Source: Actinomycetes bacterium (GTDB lineage Bacteria > Actinomycetota > Acidimicrobiia > Acidimicrobiales > RAAP-2). From it: 64,000 bases of DNA. Made by a program: the position numbers and the translations under genes. Location: assembly GCA_021791895.1 (NCBI GenBank), contig JAJYVS010000013.1, positions 1 through 64,000 of the forward strand, in the 5' to 3' direction. The first letter of the stretch is position 1. The number at the start of each line of letters is the position of its first letter. The notes below the pieces were generated by a model, which had not been told where the DNA came from, ran no database searches, and saw nothing but the letters and a program-made list of their open reading frames with translations. Shown piece by piece: positions 39,636 through 48,516 of the stretch.

Positions 39636-40882
39636 GGAAGCCCCGGGGCGTCGGGCCCCTCCCCGAGCGCGGCGTCGAAGGCCGAGATGGTGGGCGGGAT
39701 GCTGGCGGTGGGGCCAACCGTGCCCGAGAGGGCCTCGACCGTCTTCAGGCCGTGGCCGGTCACCAGGGCCACCACCCGCTCGTCCGATCGGACCTGGCCC
39801 TCGGCGGCCAGCTTGGCCAGGGTGGCGATGGTCACCCCGCCGGCCGTCTCGGCGAAGATCCCCTCGGTCCGGGCCAGAAGGCGGACCCCCTCGAGCACCT
39901 CGTCGTCGGTGACCGCCGCGCACGAACCGCCCGAGCGCCTGATGGTCTCGAGCGCGTACCAGCCGTCGGCCGGGTTCCCGATGGACAGCGACTTGGCGAT
40001 GGTCCGGGGCTTGACCGGCGCGATGGCGTCGGCCCCGGTGGCGAAGGCGGTAGCCACCGGGGCGCACCCGGCGGCCTGGGCCCCCGAGATCCGGGGGTTG
40101 GCCGGCTCGATCAGCCCGACCGTGGCCAGCTCGGCGAACCCCTTGGCCACCTTGGTCAGCTGGCTGCCCGAGGCGATCGGCACCACCACGTGGTCGGGGG
40201 CCCGCCAGCCGAGCTGCTCGGCCACCTCGAAAGCCAGCGTCTTGGACCCCTCGGCGTAGTAGGTGCGCACGTTCACGTTGACGAAGGCCCAGAACGGGTG
40301 CTCGCTCGCCAGCTCGGCGCACAGCCGGTTGACGTCGTCGTAGCTGCCCTGCACCGCCACCACCGTGCCCCCGTAGACGGCGGTCATGGTGACCTTGGCC
40401 TCCTCCAGGTCCTCGGGGATGAGCACAATCGAGGCCAGGCCGGCCCGGGCCGCATGGGCGGCCACCGAGTTGGCCAGATTGCCAGTCGAGGCGCAGGCGG
40501 CCACCTTGAACCCCAGCTGGCGGGCCTTGGTCAGCGCCACCGAGACCACCCGGTCCTTGAACGAGCCGGTCGGGTTGGCCGTATCGTCCTTGATCCACAG
40601 CTCCCCCAAGCCGAGCTCGGCCGCGAGCCGGTCGGCCCGCACGAGGGGGGTGAACCCGGCGCCGAGGTCGACCGGGGTCGCGTCGTCGACCGGCAACAGG
40701 TCCCGGTACCGCCAGATGGTGCGGGGGCCACGGGCGATCTTCTCCCTACTGAGGGAGGCGGCCATCGCCTCGTAGTCGTAGTCGACCTCGAGCGGGCCGA
40801 AGCAGAAGTCGCAGACGTGCAGGGCCTCGGCCGGGTACCGGCGTCCGCATTCCCGGCAACGTAGGCCGGTGACGAAACTCAT
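39632..40882 (-). CDS. thrC: Threonine synthase
   Basis: This PLP enzyme forms threonine from phosphohomoserine. The catalytic lysine lies in TNPTGSFKDRVVSVAL type context (NPTGSFKDR). A glycine-rich phosphate site, STGNLANSVAAHAARAG, follows. The N terminus has a zinc-ribbon-like set of Cys (CRECGRRYPAEALHVCDFCFG), as seen in one branch of threonine synthases. The length (416 aa) is normal. The coupling to a ThiS-like carrier raises the possibility of a sulfhydrylase-like side role, but the substrate assignment rests on family resemblance. Confidence 0.88.
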   Translation of the reverse strand: MSFVTGLRCRECGRRYPAEALHVCDFCFGPLEVDYDYEAMAASLSREKIARGPRTIWRYRDLLPVDDATPVDLGAGFTPLVRADRLAAELGLGELWIKDDTANPTGSFKDRVVSVALTKARQLGFKVAACASTGNLANSVAAHAARAGLASIVLIPEDLEEAKVTMTAVYGGTVVAVQGSYDDVNRLCAELASEHPFWAFVNVNVRTYYAEGSKTLAFEVAEQLGWRAPDHVVVPIASGSQLTKVAKGFAELATVGLIEPANPRISGAQAAGCAPVATAFATGADAIAPVKPRTIAKSLSIGNPADGWYALETIRRSGGSCAAVTDDEVLEGVRLLARTEGIFAETAGGVTIATLAKLAAEGQVRSDERVVALVTGHGLKTVEALSGTVGPTASIPPTISAFDAALGEGPDAPGLP

Positions 40883-41056
40883 GGAGCCTCCTCATCGATC
40901 GGGCATTGGCACCTGGTGCGGAGCACTGGTTGCCGCGGCGTCGCTGGGCCCGTCCCTCAGCCGCTCTGGATGATGGCCACCATCGTGGTCGATGGAAGGG
41001 CCCACGTCAACGCATGGGCGGCCGGCGCCTCAGCCCGAAGGTGCCAAGATGCCACC

Positions 41057-41833
41057 GTGCCCCTCGTCCGCACCTACGGGAGCGACCGCTTCGACCCCGC
41101 CCGGCTGCTCGCGGCCAAGGGGTCCCGACGGGTCAGCGTCTGCGTCCCGGCCCGGGACGAGGCCGCCACGATCGGGGCCCTGATCGAGGCGGCCGTGCTG
41201 GCCCACTACGGGCCGGGCAGCTCGGGCCTGGTGGACGAGCTGGTGGTGGTGGACGACGGGTCGGCCGACGCCACCGCGGCCATCGCCGCCGCCGCCGGGG
41301 CCACCGTGATCCGCCGGCGCCCCGGGGGCGACAAGGGCGCGGCCATGGCCGCCGGGTTCGAGGCCTCGACCGGGGACGTGGTGGCGTTCCTGGACGCCGA
41401 CGTGGAGAACGCCAGCGACGCCTACCTGCCCCGCCTGCTCGGGCCGCTGCTGGCCGGGACCTCGGTCCTCGTGAAGGGGTTCTACGAACGCCCCTACGAG
41501 GGCCGACCCACCGGCGGGGGCCGGGTGACCGAGCTGGTCGCCCGCCCGGTCATCGAGCTCTTCTTCCCCGAGCTGACCGAGGTGCGCCAGCCCCTGGCCG
41601 GGGAGACCGCCGCCCACCGCTGGGTGTTCGAGAAGATCGGCTTCGCCGGCGGCTACGGGGTCGAGATCGGCCACCTGATCGACGTGGCCCGGGACTTCGG
41701 GGCCGAGTCCATCGCCCAGGTCGATCTCGGGGTCCGGGTCCACCGGAACCGCCCGTTGGCCGAGCTGCGGCCGCAGGCCGACGACGTGCTGCGGACCGCC
41801 CTGCACCGGGCCGGGGCCCCGGGCCTCTCCTGA
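41057..41833 (+). CDS. gpgS: Glucosyl-3-phosphoglycerate synthase
   Basis: This family-81 glycosyltransferase moves glucose to 3-phosphoglycerate, the first step in methylglucose lipopolysaccharide or glucosylglycerate synthesis. It has VCVPARDEAATIGALIEA, VVDDGSADAT, the DxD-like FLDADVEN, and FAGGYGVEIGHLIDVAR. GTG 41057 is chosen as the family begins PLVRTYGSDRFDP; the frame extends upstream without similarity. The product is 258 aa, somewhat shorter than mycobacterial GpgS. Trehalose genes follow, which suggests compatible-solute or storage metabolism. Confidence 0.88.
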   Translation: MPLVRTYGSDRFDPARLLAAKGSRRVSVCVPARDEAATIGALIEAAVLAHYGPGSSGLVDELVVVDDGSADATAAIAAAAGATVIRRRPGGDKGAAMAAGFEASTGDVVAFLDADVENASDAYLPRLLGPLLAGTSVLVKGFYERPYEGRPTGGGRVTELVARPVIELFFPELTEVRQPLAGETAAHRWVFEKIGFAGGYGVEIGHLIDVARDFGAESIAQVDLGVRVHRNRPLAELRPQADDVLRTALHRAGAPGLS

Positions 41834-41841
41834 ACCAGAGG

Positions 41842-42327
41842 GTGCGGGCGGTCCTCGTCGATCTCGGTGGGGTCCTCGTCTGCGACCTCTGGCCCGGCGC
41901 CGCCTTGGACTGGGGACCGCGGCTCAGCATCGAGCCGTCGGCCTTCCTCTCGGCCCTGTTCTCCGGCCACGAGGAGGCGGTGCTGATCGGCAACGCGGAC
42001 GAGCCGGAGTGCTGGCAGCTGGTCGCCCGGCGGCTCGACATCGACCGGCCGACCCTCGACGAGCTAGGCGAGGACCTGGCGAGAAGGGAGGTGTGGGACC
42101 GGGGCCTCGACGCGGTGGTGCTGTCCTGCGAGGTGGGGGTGGCCAAGCCCGACGAAAAGATCTACGCCATCGCGCTCGAACGGGCCGGGGTGGGCGGTGA
42201 CGAGGCAATCTTCGTCGACGACGTCGAGGTCAACGTGGCGGCGGCCCGCCGCCTCGGCCTGGCCGCCCACCGCCACGTCGCCCGGGAGGACACCATCGAG
42301 GCGATCGACCGGTTCCTCGCCCTCTGA
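41842..42327 (+). CDS. HAD-superfamily protein lacking motif II
   Basis: The protein starts with HAD motif I in altered form (RAVLVDLGGVLVCDLW, with DLG in place of DxD). It ends with motifs III and IV (VGVAKPDEKIYAIALE, then AIFVDDVEVNVAAARRLGLAAH). Between LDELGEDLARREVWDRGLD and AVVLSCEVG the usual segment with motif II (Ser/Thr in LSNT) is missing, about 40 residues. So it is 161 aa instead of roughly 200. It may be an internally deleted, inactive phosphatase. It sits nine bases after gpgS. Confidence 0.75.
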   Translation: MRAVLVDLGGVLVCDLWPGAALDWGPRLSIEPSAFLSALFSGHEEAVLIGNADEPECWQLVARRLDIDRPTLDELGEDLARREVWDRGLDAVVLSCEVGVAKPDEKIYAIALERAGVGGDEAIFVDDVEVNVAAARRLGLAAHRHVAREDTIEAIDRFLAL

Positions 42328-42386
42328 GCAGGGCCGCAGCCGACCGCAGGCCGCAGGCACCGGCGCCCGGTACCGTCGTAGGCCTG

Positions 42387-43772
42387 ATGACCGACGTCGT
42401 GGTGGTTGCCAACCGCGGGCCGGTGTCCTTTCGACTGGCGCGCGGCGAACCGACCGCCTCGAGTCCGGGCGGGGGGCTGGCCGGGACCCTGCGCCCCCTG
42501 TTGGCCGGGACCGGGACCACCTGGGTGGCGGCCAACCTCGGCGAGGCGGGGCGACAGGCGGCCGATGCCGGGCTCCTCGACGTCGACGGCATCCACGTCC
42601 TGGCGGTGCAGATGGAGTCGTCCGACTACCAGATGGCCTACGACGTGGTGGCCAACGGGACGCTGTGGCTCTGCCACCACCACCTGTTCGACCTGACCCG
42701 GCGCCCCCGGTTCGACTGGCACTGGCACGAGGCCTGGGCCGGCTACCGCCGCTACAACCGAGCCTTCGCCAACGTGGTGGCCGAGACCGCCGCCGAGGGC
42801 TCGACCGTGCTCGTCCAGGACTACCACCTGTCCCTCCTGGGCTCGATGCTGGCCGAGGCCCGGCCCGACCTCTCGACCGTGCACTTCCTCCACACCCCCT
42901 TCGCCGAGCCCGACATGCTCTCGGTCCTCCCGGGCGACGCCGCCGGCGAGCTGCTGGCCGGCATGGCCGGGTTCGGCGCCTGCGGGTTCCACACCGAAGT
43001 GTGGGCCGACGCCTTCCGCCGCGCCTATCGCGATCCGCAGCTGGCCGAGGCGGCGGGCACCGACGCCGCCCCCGCCACCTTCGTCGCCCCCCTCGGGCCC
43101 TCCCCACAAGCCCTGCACGACGCCGCATCGGACCCCGCGACCGCGGCCGCCGCCCGGGCCCTGGCCGAGGCCGTCGGAGGACGCAAGCTCATCGTGCGGG
43201 TGGACCGCATCGAGATGTCCAAGAACCTGGTGCGCGGCTTCCTGGCCTTCGAGGAGCTGCTCGAGACCCGGCCCCGCTGGCGGGGGGAGGTGGTGCTCGC
43301 CGCCTTCGCCTACCCCTCCCGCGAGACGCTGGCCGACTACCTCGGTTACCGCTCCGAGGTCGAGCACGCGGTGGAGCGGATCAACGAGCGGTTCGGCTCC
43401 CCCGGGTGGACGCCCATCCTCTATGACTCGGCCGACGACTACCAGCGCTCCCTCGCCGGGCTCCTCTCCTACGACGTGCTGCTGGTGAACCCGGTGCGCG
43501 ACGGCATGAACATGGTGGCCAAGGAGGGACCGCTCCTCAACCGCCGCGACGGGGTGGTGGTCCTCTCCCGGCGGGCCGGCGCCTTCGAGGAGCTCGGGAC
43601 CGGCGCGCTCGGGGTCAACCCCTTCGACGTCACCGCCACTGCCGATGCGCTGGAGGTGGCGCTGTCGATGGCCCCTGGGGAGCGGGCCGAGCGGGCCCGC
43701 CGGCTGCTCGAGACGATCGGTCGGCGGACTGCCGCGGACTGGCTCGAGGACCAGCGTCGGGCGGCGAGCTGA
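42387..43772 (+). CDS. otsA: Trehalose-6-phosphate synthase (GT20)
   Basis: The 461-residue enzyme joins glucose from a nucleotide sugar to glucose-6-phosphate. Motifs are VVVANRGPVSF, SPGGGLAGTLRPLL, VQDYHLSLLGSML, HFLHTPFAEPDML, the donor-site VRVDRIEMSKNLVRGFLAFEELL, and DVLLVNPVRDGMNMVAKE. Glucosylglycerol-phosphate synthase is a related alternative. The adjoining, convergent otsB favours trehalose. The gene has no close cotranscribed partner; ATG 42387 is 60 bases after the HAD gene. Confidence 0.9.
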   Translation: MTDVVVVANRGPVSFRLARGEPTASSPGGGLAGTLRPLLAGTGTTWVAANLGEAGRQAADAGLLDVDGIHVLAVQMESSDYQMAYDVVANGTLWLCHHHLFDLTRRPRFDWHWHEAWAGYRRYNRAFANVVAETAAEGSTVLVQDYHLSLLGSMLAEARPDLSTVHFLHTPFAEPDMLSVLPGDAAGELLAGMAGFGACGFHTEVWADAFRRAYRDPQLAEAAGTDAAPATFVAPLGPSPQALHDAASDPATAAAARALAEAVGGRKLIVRVDRIEMSKNLVRGFLAFEELLETRPRWRGEVVLAAFAYPSRETLADYLGYRSEVEHAVERINERFGSPGWTPILYDSADDYQRSLAGLLSYDVLLVNPVRDGMNMVAKEGPLLNRRDGVVVLSRRAGAFEELGTGALGVNPFDVTATADALEVALSMAPGERAERARRLLETIGRRTAADWLEDQRRAAS

Positions 43773-43782
43773 CCGCCGCCGG

Positions 43783-44562
43783 TCACCTGGTCGCCGCCAC
43801 CAGCTGACGCAGCAGCTCGAGCGCGCCGGCCGGACCCTCCACCACCAGGTCGGCGGCCTCGGTGACGGCAGGCGGGCTCTCGGCGTCGCGCACCGCCACC
43901 CGGGCCACGGCGGCCCCGCCGGCGGCGAGGTCCCCGAGGGCGGCGAAGGCGGCGAGGTCCCCGAGGTCGTCGCCGAAGCAGCAGGCGGCCGCGCACTGCG
44001 CACCGAGCGTGCGCACAACCGTCCCCTTGTCGGTGGCGATCCCGGGGCGGAGCTCGAGCGCCATCCGGCCCTCCTGCACCAGGATCCCGTCCTGGCCGGC
44101 ACGGGCGACGAACCGGCGGACCCACCCCTCGTGCTCGGGCGCTGCCCGGAAGTGGAGGGTAAACCCGACGTCCTTGCGCTCGACGAGCACCCCGCGCGGC
44201 GCCTCTTGCTCGGCCGAGGCGGCCAGGCCGGCCATCACCGGCCGCCACCGCGCGAGCACCGCCGCGTCGACCGTCGGCCCCGCCGGCCGGCCCACCTCCT
44301 CCAGCCCGTAGAGGCCGACGAGGCGGACCCCGTCGCCGACCCCTCCCAGGTGTTCGGCCAGGAAGCCGGCCGGCCGGCCCGACACCACCGCGACCACCCC
44401 GAAGCGCGCGCCGAGCTCGACGAGCAGTTCGGGCACCCCGGCGAGGGGCCTCGCGAGGTCGGGGTGCTCCACGATCGGGGCCAGGGTGCCGTCGAAGTCG
44501 AGGAAGACCGCCGCGGCCTCGGGGCTCCGGCGCAGCGGCTCGAGGATGGGCGGCAGGCTCAC
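43783..44562 (-). CDS. otsB: Trehalose-6-phosphate phosphatase
   Basis: This HAD phosphatase removes phosphate from trehalose-6-phosphate. Motif I is FLDFDGTLAPIVEHP, motif II VAVVSGRPAGFLAEHL, and the end has DKGTVVRTL and CFGDDLGDLAAF for motifs III and IV. The length (259 aa) is normal. It converges on otsA with ten bases between stops, so the pair is not an operon but is neighbouring. It is one base upstream of the LytR_C gene end, on the same strand. Confidence 0.92.
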   Translation of the reverse strand: MSLPPILEPLRRSPEAAAVFLDFDGTLAPIVEHPDLARPLAGVPELLVELGARFGVVAVVSGRPAGFLAEHLGGVGDGVRLVGLYGLEEVGRPAGPTVDAAVLARWRPVMAGLAASAEQEAPRGVLVERKDVGFTLHFRAAPEHEGWVRRFVARAGQDGILVQEGRMALELRPGIATDKGTVVRTLGAQCAAACCFGDDLGDLAAFAALGDLAAGGAAVARVAVRDAESPPAVTEAADLVVEGPAGALELLRQLVAATR

Positions 44563-44563
44563 C

Positions 44564-45151
44564 TCACGAACGGCCCGCCTTGGTCGTCGTGGTCTTCGGG
44601 GCGGTCGTCGTCGTGGTCGAAGGGACCGTGCTCGGCGGGGTCTTGGCGGCCAGGTCCGAGCCGATCACCAAGACGACGTCGGCGCCGTCGGTCTTGGACA
44701 CCGGCGTGGACGAGCTGATCGGGAGGACCGAGCTCGTCGGGAGCCCGAACGCGGCCGCCACCACCTCGGCCTCCCCCCGCTTCTTCGGCGCGTAGTACAC
44801 CGAGCTCGTCGCCCGGGGCGGCGGCTTCGCCGTGACCGGGACGAGGACCGTCCAGCCCGCCTGCTGCAGGACGGTCGAGTAGTTCGCGGCGACCTGGTTG
44901 GTGGTCGAGGCGTTGGCCACCAGGACCTTCACGTCCTTGTGGGGCACGGTCGAGGTGGTGGTCGAGGCGGGGGGGAGCGTCGTCGTGGTGGAGGTCGAGG
45001 ACGGCGCGGCGGCGCCGGGGTGGCCGGGGCCGGTTCGTAGCACGAGGACCCCGATGACGACCGCCACCACGATCACGGCCAGGGCCCGGCCGGCCCTCAG
45101 GTTGCGGCCTGCCGGCCCGCCGTCCGAGGTCGCCGGATCGGGTCGGTCCAC
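44564..45151 (-). CDS. LytR C-terminal domain protein with membrane anchor
   Basis: A membrane helix (ALAVIVVAVVIGVLVLRTG) follows a 35-residue N terminus. A Ser/Thr-rich linker leads to a LytR_C domain (VKVLVANASTTNQVAANYSTVLQQAGWTV, then YYAPKKRGEAEVVAAAFGL, VVLVIGSDLA), and a Thr-rich tail ends the protein. It is probably a cell-envelope protein; LytR_C domains occur with wall-polymer ligases, but the ligase domain is absent here. GTG 45151 was chosen; the frame further upstream runs antisense to the tRNA and is not real. Confidence 0.8.
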   Translation of the reverse strand: MDRPDPATSDGGPAGRNLRAGRALAVIVVAVVIGVLVLRTGPGHPGAAAPSSTSTTTTLPPASTTTSTVPHKDVKVLVANASTTNQVAANYSTVLQQAGWTVLVPVTAKPPPRATSSVYYAPKKRGEAEVVAAAFGLPTSSVLPISSSTPVSKTDGADVVLVIGSDLAAKTPPSTVPSTTTTTAPKTTTTKAGRS

Positions 45152-45225
45152 GAGGTCAGACTGCCAACGGGCGGCGGCGGGCGCAACCGCACCCGCGCCT
45201 GGCGGTCGCCGTAGCCTGGGAGAAC

Positions 45226-45298
45226 GCCGGTGTGGCGCAGCTGGAAGCGCAGGCGACTTGTAATCGTCAGGTCGTGGGTTCGAGTCCCACCACCGGCT
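45226..45298 (+). tRNA. tRNA-Thr (anticodon UGU)
   Basis: The sequence starts GCCGGTG and ends CACCGGC-T. The anticodon loop TTGTAAT inside the GCGAC stem region gives UGU, for ACA codons. The T-arm is GTGGG-TTCGAGT-CCCAC. CCA is not encoded. It is a stand-alone tRNA, head-to-head with the LytR_C gene. Confidence 0.93.
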
Positions 45299-45506
45299 CC
45301 GACGGCTCCGACGAAACGCCAGTTCACACGGTGTTTCGTCGCAGCCGACCCCCACTCCGTCGGGTCACCCCGCCTGCCGACCGCTTGGCACCGGTCTCGA
45401 TCGCTCGCGGTGCGTCACGCCTTCTCGAACCCCTGCGCCCGGTGTCGCGCCGGGACCGCCGGAGACGGCCTGGCGACCGGCGTTGCTCGCCGCTGACCGG
45501 GTCCCA

Positions 45507-46049
45507 TCAAGGTCGCAGGAGCGCGGTGGTGAGCGTGACAACGAGCGGCCTGGTGACGGAGCCGCCGAACTCGCTTCTGATGAAGGACTGGGCGGCGGCG
45601 AAGAAGCCCAGGTCGTCTGCCGACTCCACCTGGATCAGATCGACGATCGCCACCACTCCCCCGGGGGCCAGGATCGCGGCCGGCCGATCGGTCTGCGCCC
45701 GCCGGGAGATCCAGTGGTAGGCCGTGGCCGAGAAGACGGCGTCAGCCTTCGGCGCGAGGTCGATGGACTCGAAGTCGCCGATGCTCACCCGAAGCCGGTC
45801 CGAGGGGAGGTTCGACCCCAGCCTGGCGGCCATCATCGGACCGATCTCGACGGCGTGAACCGATGTTCCCCGCGCGAGCAGGTCCTTCGTCGCCTTGCCG
45901 GTTCCGGGACCCACCTCGACGATCAGCGGCTCTGCGGGCAGCATCGCGAACAGCTCGTCGAACAGTCCGGCAGGATACGAGGGTCGCGCCGCGTCGTAAA
46001 TCGCAGCGACTTCGTTGAACGACAGTCGGGGATCGTCAAGACGAGCCAT
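45507..46049 (-). CDS. Class I SAM-dependent methyltransferase (short)
   Basis: The 180-residue protein has motif I VEVGPGTGKATKDLL, an acidic end VHAVEIGPMMAARL, and ADAVFSATAYHWISRR. The opening FNEVAAIYDAARPSYPAGLFDEL is typical of trans-aconitate or phosphatidylethanolamine-like methyltransferases. It lacks the last third of relatives of about 250 aa, so it may be truncated at the C terminus. The substrate is unknown. Upstream, 150 bases separate it from the next methyltransferase gene on the same strand. Confidence 0.78.
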   Translation of the reverse strand: MARLDDPRLSFNEVAAIYDAARPSYPAGLFDELFAMLPAEPLIVEVGPGTGKATKDLLARGTSVHAVEIGPMMAARLGSNLPSDRLRVSIGDFESIDLAPKADAVFSATAYHWISRRAQTDRPAAILAPGGVVAIVDLIQVESADDLGFFAAAQSFIRSEFGGSVTRPLVVTLTTALLRP

Positions 46050-46205
46050 GGACCCCGCCCGGCGCGCGGTTTGTCCCGCGAAGACCGTGGGTCACGGTCG
46101 CCGCGGGCACGCGAGCTCCGGGATCACGTCGGCGTTGGGATGCTCGGCCGTGAACCTTGGATCGCGTCCGATCGGGATGACGTCTTCGACTCGGACCCTC
46201 GAGCC

Positions 46206-47063
46206 TCAGGCTCGCGCCGAGGCGAGGAGCACCCCCCGGGCGAGCCGAACCACGCCGCCCTCTACCTTGGCCCGCAACGCGTCGACCGTCGCGTCGTACG
46301 CCTTCTGCTTCGTGGCGTCGTCGGCGTCCTTGAGACCCCGGCCGGCCGCCCCCACCCGCAGGGCAGAGCCGGCGAAGTTCTCGATGTCGCCCTCCTCGGC
46401 GGTGACGTGGTCGTTGTGCGGCGTCACCTCCACGGTGGCGAACCCGGCACCGGTGAGGATGGACCGCACCCGGTCGGGGTCGCAGAGGGCGAAAGGGCCC
46501 GGAGCGCCCGGCTCCGGCATCGCCGGGGGTGCGTTCGTGGCCGACATGACGGCCATCGCCGGCAGCGTCATCCACTCGTTGGCGAGGGCCTCCTGCCAGC
46601 AGACGAAACTCAGCCGTCCGGCCGGGGTAAGCGCCCGGCGGACGTTGGCGAACGCCGCGACCGGGTCAGCGTAGAACATCACCCCGAAACGGGAGAACGC
46701 CGCATCGAACTCGCCCTCGTCGAACTGGTGCGCTTGCACGTCGGCGTGGACGAACGACACGTTGGTCACCCCCTCCTCGGCGGCGCGCTGGCGGGCCCGG
46801 TCCAGCATGGCGGTGGCGATGTCCATTCCCACGACCCGGCCTTCGGGCCCGACCCGGCCGGCGAGCTCGACGGTCGTCGGCCCGGTGCCGCAGCCGAGGT
46901 CCACGACCCGTTCGCCCGGACGCAGATCGAGCCGGTCCATGGCCATGCGCCCAACCGCTCCGGAGGTCCGCTCGAGGCGCCCCTCCATCTCCACCCAGGT
47001 GGGGGCCATGAGGGCCCACTGCTCGGCCTGCTCGGTGTTCACGAGATCCATCGTGATGCTCAC
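46206..47063 (-). CDS. Class I SAM-dependent methyltransferase (UbiE-like)
   Basis: The 285-residue protein has motif I VVDLGCGTGPTTVELAG, VVGMDIATAMLDRARQRAAEEG, and DAAFSRFGVMFYADPVAAFANVRRALTPAGRLSFVCWQ. These are the marks of UbiE/menaquinone-type or small-molecule methyltransferases. GTG 47063 has GGGAGGGG in front; ATG 47051 is possible. Target unknown. It lies between the short methyltransferase and the sulfatase operon. Confidence 0.82.
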   Translation of the reverse strand: MSITMDLVNTEQAEQWALMAPTWVEMEGRLERTSGAVGRMAMDRLDLRPGERVVDLGCGTGPTTVELAGRVGPEGRVVGMDIATAMLDRARQRAAEEGVTNVSFVHADVQAHQFDEGEFDAAFSRFGVMFYADPVAAFANVRRALTPAGRLSFVCWQEALANEWMTLPAMAVMSATNAPPAMPEPGAPGPFALCDPDRVRSILTGAGFATVEVTPHNDHVTAEEGDIENFAGSALRVGAAGRGLKDADDATKQKAYDATVDALRAKVEGGVVRLARGVLLASARA

Positions 47064-47166
47064 CCCTCCCGCTCTGGCGAGCGCAGAGCGTACCTCGCAC
47101 CCGATTCCCCGGACCCTCGGGAAGCGGGGCACAGAGAGCAGAGGACCGAGGACCTTGAGCCGGCGG

Positions 47167-48516
47167 TCAGTCCACGACGGTCGGCTCGACGGGGATCCGC
47201 TGGTGACAGGCCTTCGCCTTGCGCCCGCTCCCGCACGGACAGGGGCCGTTGCGCGAGGCCCGGGCGAGCAGCGCCATCACCTCCGTTGCCGATCGCCCGG
47301 CGCGCACCAGCTCGGCCATGCGGCGCATCAGGCCGTCCACGTGGGTGAAGAACGCCCGGTATCCGGCACAGAGGTAGTTGAGCCCCTCCTCGCCGTCCGG
47401 CGTGAGGACGAAGCGGTTCTTCGGGCACTCCCCGTTGCAGGCGAAGCGCACCGGGCACTCGAGGCAGTAGCCGGGCAGCGTGTCGCGCTTGGCCGCACCG
47501 AAACGCCGTTGGGCCCCCGAACCCACCAGCTCGGCCAGGTGCCCGGTCGTGATGTTCCCGAGCAGGTGGTCGGGGTCGACAAAATGGTCACAGGAGTAGA
47601 CGTCGCCGTTGTGCTCGAGGGCGACGGCGACCCCGCAGGTCTCGGCGAAGATGCACAGGGAAGCAGGGGCCCCGACCCACGAGGCCAGCGCGGCGTCGAA
47701 CTCCGAGACGAAGACCTCGCCGACGTCGCGCCGCACCCACTCGTCGAACACCGCGATCAGGAACCGGCCCCACGCCGCCGGGTCGACCGAGCGCTCGGTC
47801 ACCGCCCGCGGCGGCGCTCCCGGCTCGTCGCGCCGTTCGACGATCGGGATGAACTGGACGAACTCGACGCCGAGGTCGTCGCGGAAGTACCGGTAGACCC
47901 TGAGGCCCCGGTCCTGATTGGCCGCGTGCACGGTGCAGAGCACGTTGGTCCGCACCCCGTGGCGCCGGAGGTGGCCGAGGCCCCGCAGCACCCGCTCAAA
48001 GGTCGGGCCACCCCGCTTGTCCCGGCGGTAGTGGTCGTGGACCTCGGGCGGTCCGTCGATGCTGACCCCGACGAGCACGTCGTGCCGGGCGAAGAGGGCG
48101 GCCCACTCGTCGGTGAGCAGGGTGGCGTTGGTCTGGATCGTGTGCTCGACCACCTGACCGGGCCGGCGGCGGCGCTCGACCGCCGCCATCACCCGGCGGA
48201 AGAAGTCCACGCCCATGAGGGTCGGCTCGCCGCCCTGCCAGGCCACGGTGACGTGGCGTGACCGCGCGTGGGCCTCGAAGAGCTGGTCGAGGTAGCGCTC
48301 GAGGAGCTCGTCGGTCATCCGGAACCGGCCGCCGGGGTAGAGGGCCTCCTTGGACAAAAAGAAGCAGTAGGCGCAGTCGAGGTTGCAGATGGCGCCGGTG
48401 GGCTTGGCGAGCACGTGGAACCGGTCGGGGGCCCGACCGCCGGGGGACGCCGTGGCGGGGCCCTCACCCCGACAACCCACCTCGGTGGGCAAAAGCCGCA
48501 CCGGCACGCCGGTCAC
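47167..48516 (-). CDS. Anaerobic-type sulfatase-maturating radical SAM enzyme (anSME)
   Basis: The 449-residue protein has the radical SAM motif CNLDCAYC (Cys44, 48, 51) in AKPTGAICNLDCAYCFFLSKE, then TVAWQGGEPTLMGVDFF and VGVSIDGPPEVHDHYR. A SPASM region with many Cys (CGVAVALEHNGDVYSCDHFV, YCLECPVRFACNGECPKNRF) follows. It converts the active-site Cys or Ser of sulfatases into formylglycine. A SEC-C-type zinc motif (NGPCPCGSGRKAKACHQ) is appended at the C terminus, which anSMEs usually lack. GTG 48516 overlaps the oxidoreductase. The arylsulfatase in the same operon is the obvious substrate. Confidence 0.9.
   Translation of the reverse strand: MTGVPVRLLPTEVGCRGEGPATASPGGRAPDRFHVLAKPTGAICNLDCAYCFFLSKEALYPGGRFRMTDELLERYLDQLFEAHARSRHVTVAWQGGEPTLMGVDFFRRVMAAVERRRRPGQVVEHTIQTNATLLTDEWAALFARHDVLVGVSIDGPPEVHDHYRRDKRGGPTFERVLRGLGHLRRHGVRTNVLCTVHAANQDRGLRVYRYFRDDLGVEFVQFIPIVERRDEPGAPPRAVTERSVDPAAWGRFLIAVFDEWVRRDVGEVFVSEFDAALASWVGAPASLCIFAETCGVAVALEHNGDVYSCDHFVDPDHLLGNITTGHLAELVGSGAQRRFGAAKRDTLPGYCLECPVRFACNGECPKNRFVLTPDGEEGLNYLCAGYRAFFTHVDGLMRRMAELVRAGRSATEVMALLARASRNGPCPCGSGRKAKACHQRIPVEPTVVD

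Noticed and set aside
43765-43800. GACCG/CGGTC hairpin between otsA and otsB as terminator
   Set aside because: The stem is only five or six pairs and overlaps the coding ends; too weak to support.
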